64,000 nt of DNA from Manduca sexta (taxonomy: Eukaryota > Arthropoda > Insecta > Lepidoptera > Sphingidae), in assembly GCF_014839805.1 (NCBI RefSeq), contig NC_051131.1, positions 5,940,913-6,004,912 of the forward strand, read 5' to 3'. The position numbers were made by a program, and so were the translations under genes. Position 1 is the first letter of the stretch, and every line of letters starts with the position of its first letter. A model generated the notes under the pieces. That model was not told where the DNA came from and made no database searches. It saw only the letters and a program-made list of their open reading frames with translations. Shown piece after piece: positions 62,295 through 64,000 of the stretch.

Positions 62295-62469
62295 CTTAGA
62301 CACGATATAATATCCAATCATGGTCTAAAGCGGAGAACAATATAAGATACAGTCGTAATAGTCACAAAAAACAATAAACACTATCTAATAATCTCTTGAT
62401 CACAGTACACCGAAACGAAAGTTATCACAATTTCTAAGTTTTTCAGCACCAAAGTACGAAAATGGCGAC
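62295..62469 (-). other. Tlk: Probable TLK 5' untranslated first exon with a uORF
   Basis: On the minus strand GTCGCCATTTTCG (62469-62457), a YY1/Pho-like element typical of downstream core-promoter positions, starts a stretch ending at the donor CTAAG|GTTAGAC (62295). It contains ATG at 62321 opening MIGYYIVSK. Spliced to exon 1 this continues DPRENSLDP and stops two bases before the main ATG. The exact transcription start is not visible. Confidence 0.5.
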
Positions 62470-63475
62470 TAAATATTTATTGTTATAAATTTGTCCGTTT
62501 ATATAATTTTCACCGATATGAAATAAATCACATCACAAGTCAAGAAATAAAAGTTATTAGTCACTGGATATTACAATAACCAACGAACAAAAGATCACAA
62601 AATTTGTGATATGTGGACAAAAATAAAAACAACTGTGGAAAATCGCCTTATTGTTTTTTTTTTGTGATAATTCGCAACCATAGTCCATATGTAACCATAG
62701 ATATTATTTATCTTTTTGTCTTCAAGGTCTTCATTCAAATTCACATAAAACCCACATTTCCGTCAGTTGTACCGCCTTGAAGATAGTTAGCCGTCTATCG
62801 TGGTCCGTAATTGTCTATGATACTCATGTAAGCTTCGATTTTAGAAGAATGACACTATGTTACTGATTCACTGATAAATACAAAGATTATTTTACATTAT
62901 TTTGCATTTAATTTGAAAACCGCTCAAATATATTTGTAATAAATACAGTGTTTTTATGTGTGAATGAATCAATGGTGAACATTTCAGTAAACATACGAAA
63001 TTTCAGAAAAAGTTTACGGTTATCAACTTATTACTCTCTCCCACTCCATTTATTTCTCTAAAAATATCAAATTTATAATTGAATAGATACAGATAGAATT
63101 CCATGCTATTAGGCTGGGCTTATACATCCGTTTTTTCCGATTCTCAGTTCAGAATCGAAATATTTCTGAATATAAACAACGTACGAGGTGGTCATCATCA
63201 GTTTATAGTTTCATAATTTCATCCGGATGTATAAGCTCCACCTTAGTTTAGTACATAGTAATTTTTATTAGAATATTACTTACTCTATGGTACTTGTCTC
63301 TGCATAGTACATACCAATACAATGCATACATAGAGAATAATAAAGTGACGTTTTTATTATTCACAAATGTCAGTAAACCTTAAATTGTTGTTTGTGCAAA
63401 TGAGAAATGTATAAAGTAATAATTATTTCAATGTTAAGTACGTCTGTATAGAAATGGAATGTGAATAAAGTCAAC
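62470..63475. promoter_or_regulatory. Divergent TLK/AVL9 promoter region
   Basis: About 1 kb between the TLK 5' exon (minus) and the AVL9 start codon (plus). AT-rich, with a candidate plus-strand initiator TCAGT near 63369. No other gene fits in this space. Confidence 0.45.
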
Positions 63476-63544
63476 ATGGCTTTTATAAATGAACCAGTGC
63501 TCAATATTATAGTGGTAGGATTCCATCATAAAAAGGGCTGCCAG
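63476..63544 (+). CDS. Avl9: AVL9-like protein, first coding exon (partial gene)
   Basis: ATG at 63476 encodes MAFINEPVLNIIVVGFHHKK, then GCQ, followed by the ideal donor CAG|GTAAGTA in phase 0. This matches the start of AVL9, which in human reads PVLHIVVVGFHHKKGCQ before VEFSYPP. AVL9 is a DENN-superfamily protein of late secretory and endosomal traffic, linked to cell migration and polarity in animals. Only 23 residues lie in the window; the remaining exons continue to the right. The gene is head-to-head with TLK. Confidence 0.88.
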
Positions 63545-64000
63545 GTAAGTAGGCGTCACAACTTTCGTCAATCGATAATGTTTCGCCAAATCATCCAAAA
63601 GATATTCTATTTACTTTAATAAGGAAAGTAGTCTATAAGGATTTTTATGAATAATATTATTCCGTAAATACTAATTTATACACCACGCGTGAGATATTAA
63701 TGGTTTATATATGTCCTAAAAATATTGATATATATTTGTGGAATGTTTTCTGCAAAATTATCCAATTCAATGTAGATATGCCTGTAATCGTAATTTCCTA
63801 TGAACAATGAGTAAAGAGTTAACACCAACAAATGTGTAACATGTAAAGTATGCCTTCTGGCGATCGGTGAACACATATATGCGTCAAGAGTATTGTTCTC
63901 TTATAAGAAACATATTGGAGGTGAGGATTAAGAAAGTATGGAAACCAAAACTATATTTTTTGTCATGTTTATTGTTGATTATTGATACTTGCACATTGAA
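63545..64000 (+). other. AVL9 first intron (start)
   Basis: Follows the donor GTAAGTA. AT-rich; no second exon appears before the window ends. Confidence 0.6.

Overview
This window looks like nuclear DNA from a moth or butterfly. It is AT-rich with large introns, and the repeats resemble short lepidopteran interspersed elements: tRNA-headed SINEs, TTTG-associated elements, and tails of the type 'CCACTGCTGAACATAGGCC'. The identification rests on recognised sequence, not on a search. There is no bacterial or viral gene organisation.

Two protein-coding genes are clear. The dominant one is a Tousled-like kinase (TLK) on the minus strand. It runs from a 5' untranslated exon near 62.3-62.5 kb down to a stop codon at 17.5 kb. 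I could join sixteen coding exons with consistent splice phases into a predicted protein of about 782 residues: a variable N-terminus, basic and SP-rich segments, coiled coils, and a complete Ser/Thr kinase domain with [16 protein letters not shown] and DFGLSK motifs. The first coding intron is about 22 kb. The sequence also suggests two proximal alternative starts, near 26.2 kb and 25.6 kb, that would bypass the distal N-terminus. The second gene is the first coding exon of an AVL9-like DENN-family gene on the plus strand at 63.48 kb, running off the right edge. It is divergent from TLK, with about 1 kb between them.

Region by region. 0-1.1 kb holds a promoter-like GC-rich patch and a probable 5' non-coding exon of a minus-strand gene that lies to the left. 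1.1-17.3 kb is gene-poor; it holds an intron-containing tRNA-Tyr gene at 13.2 kb, several decayed SINEs and LINE tails, and a short perfect hairpin. 17.3-26 kb is the compact 3' part of TLK. 26-37 kb is TLK intron, with a probable internal promoter, a 2.16 kb Harbinger-like DNA transposon with TIRs and a 3-bp target duplication, GC-rich patches and one small candidate TLK exon. 37.5-59.8 kb is the giant TLK intron. It carries a decayed mobile-element protein, further repeats, GC-rich patches, two unexplained coding-looking ORFs, a 5 x 123 bp minisatellite joined to a TTTG/CAAA microsatellite, and a composite CRE/E-box palindrome. 59.8-63.5 kb is the 5' end of TLK and the divergent promoter region shared with AVL9.

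TLK is known to phosphorylate the histone chaperone ASF1 in chromatin assembly. AVL9 acts in late secretory traffic. The two are neighbours with no evident shared pathway. I found no clearly new biological system. The most interesting leads are the multi-promoter layout of TLK, a uORF that ends two bases before the TLK start codon, recurrent TCACGTGA sites in its introns, and the unexplained ORFs at 47.8-48.2 and 52.8-52.9 kb.
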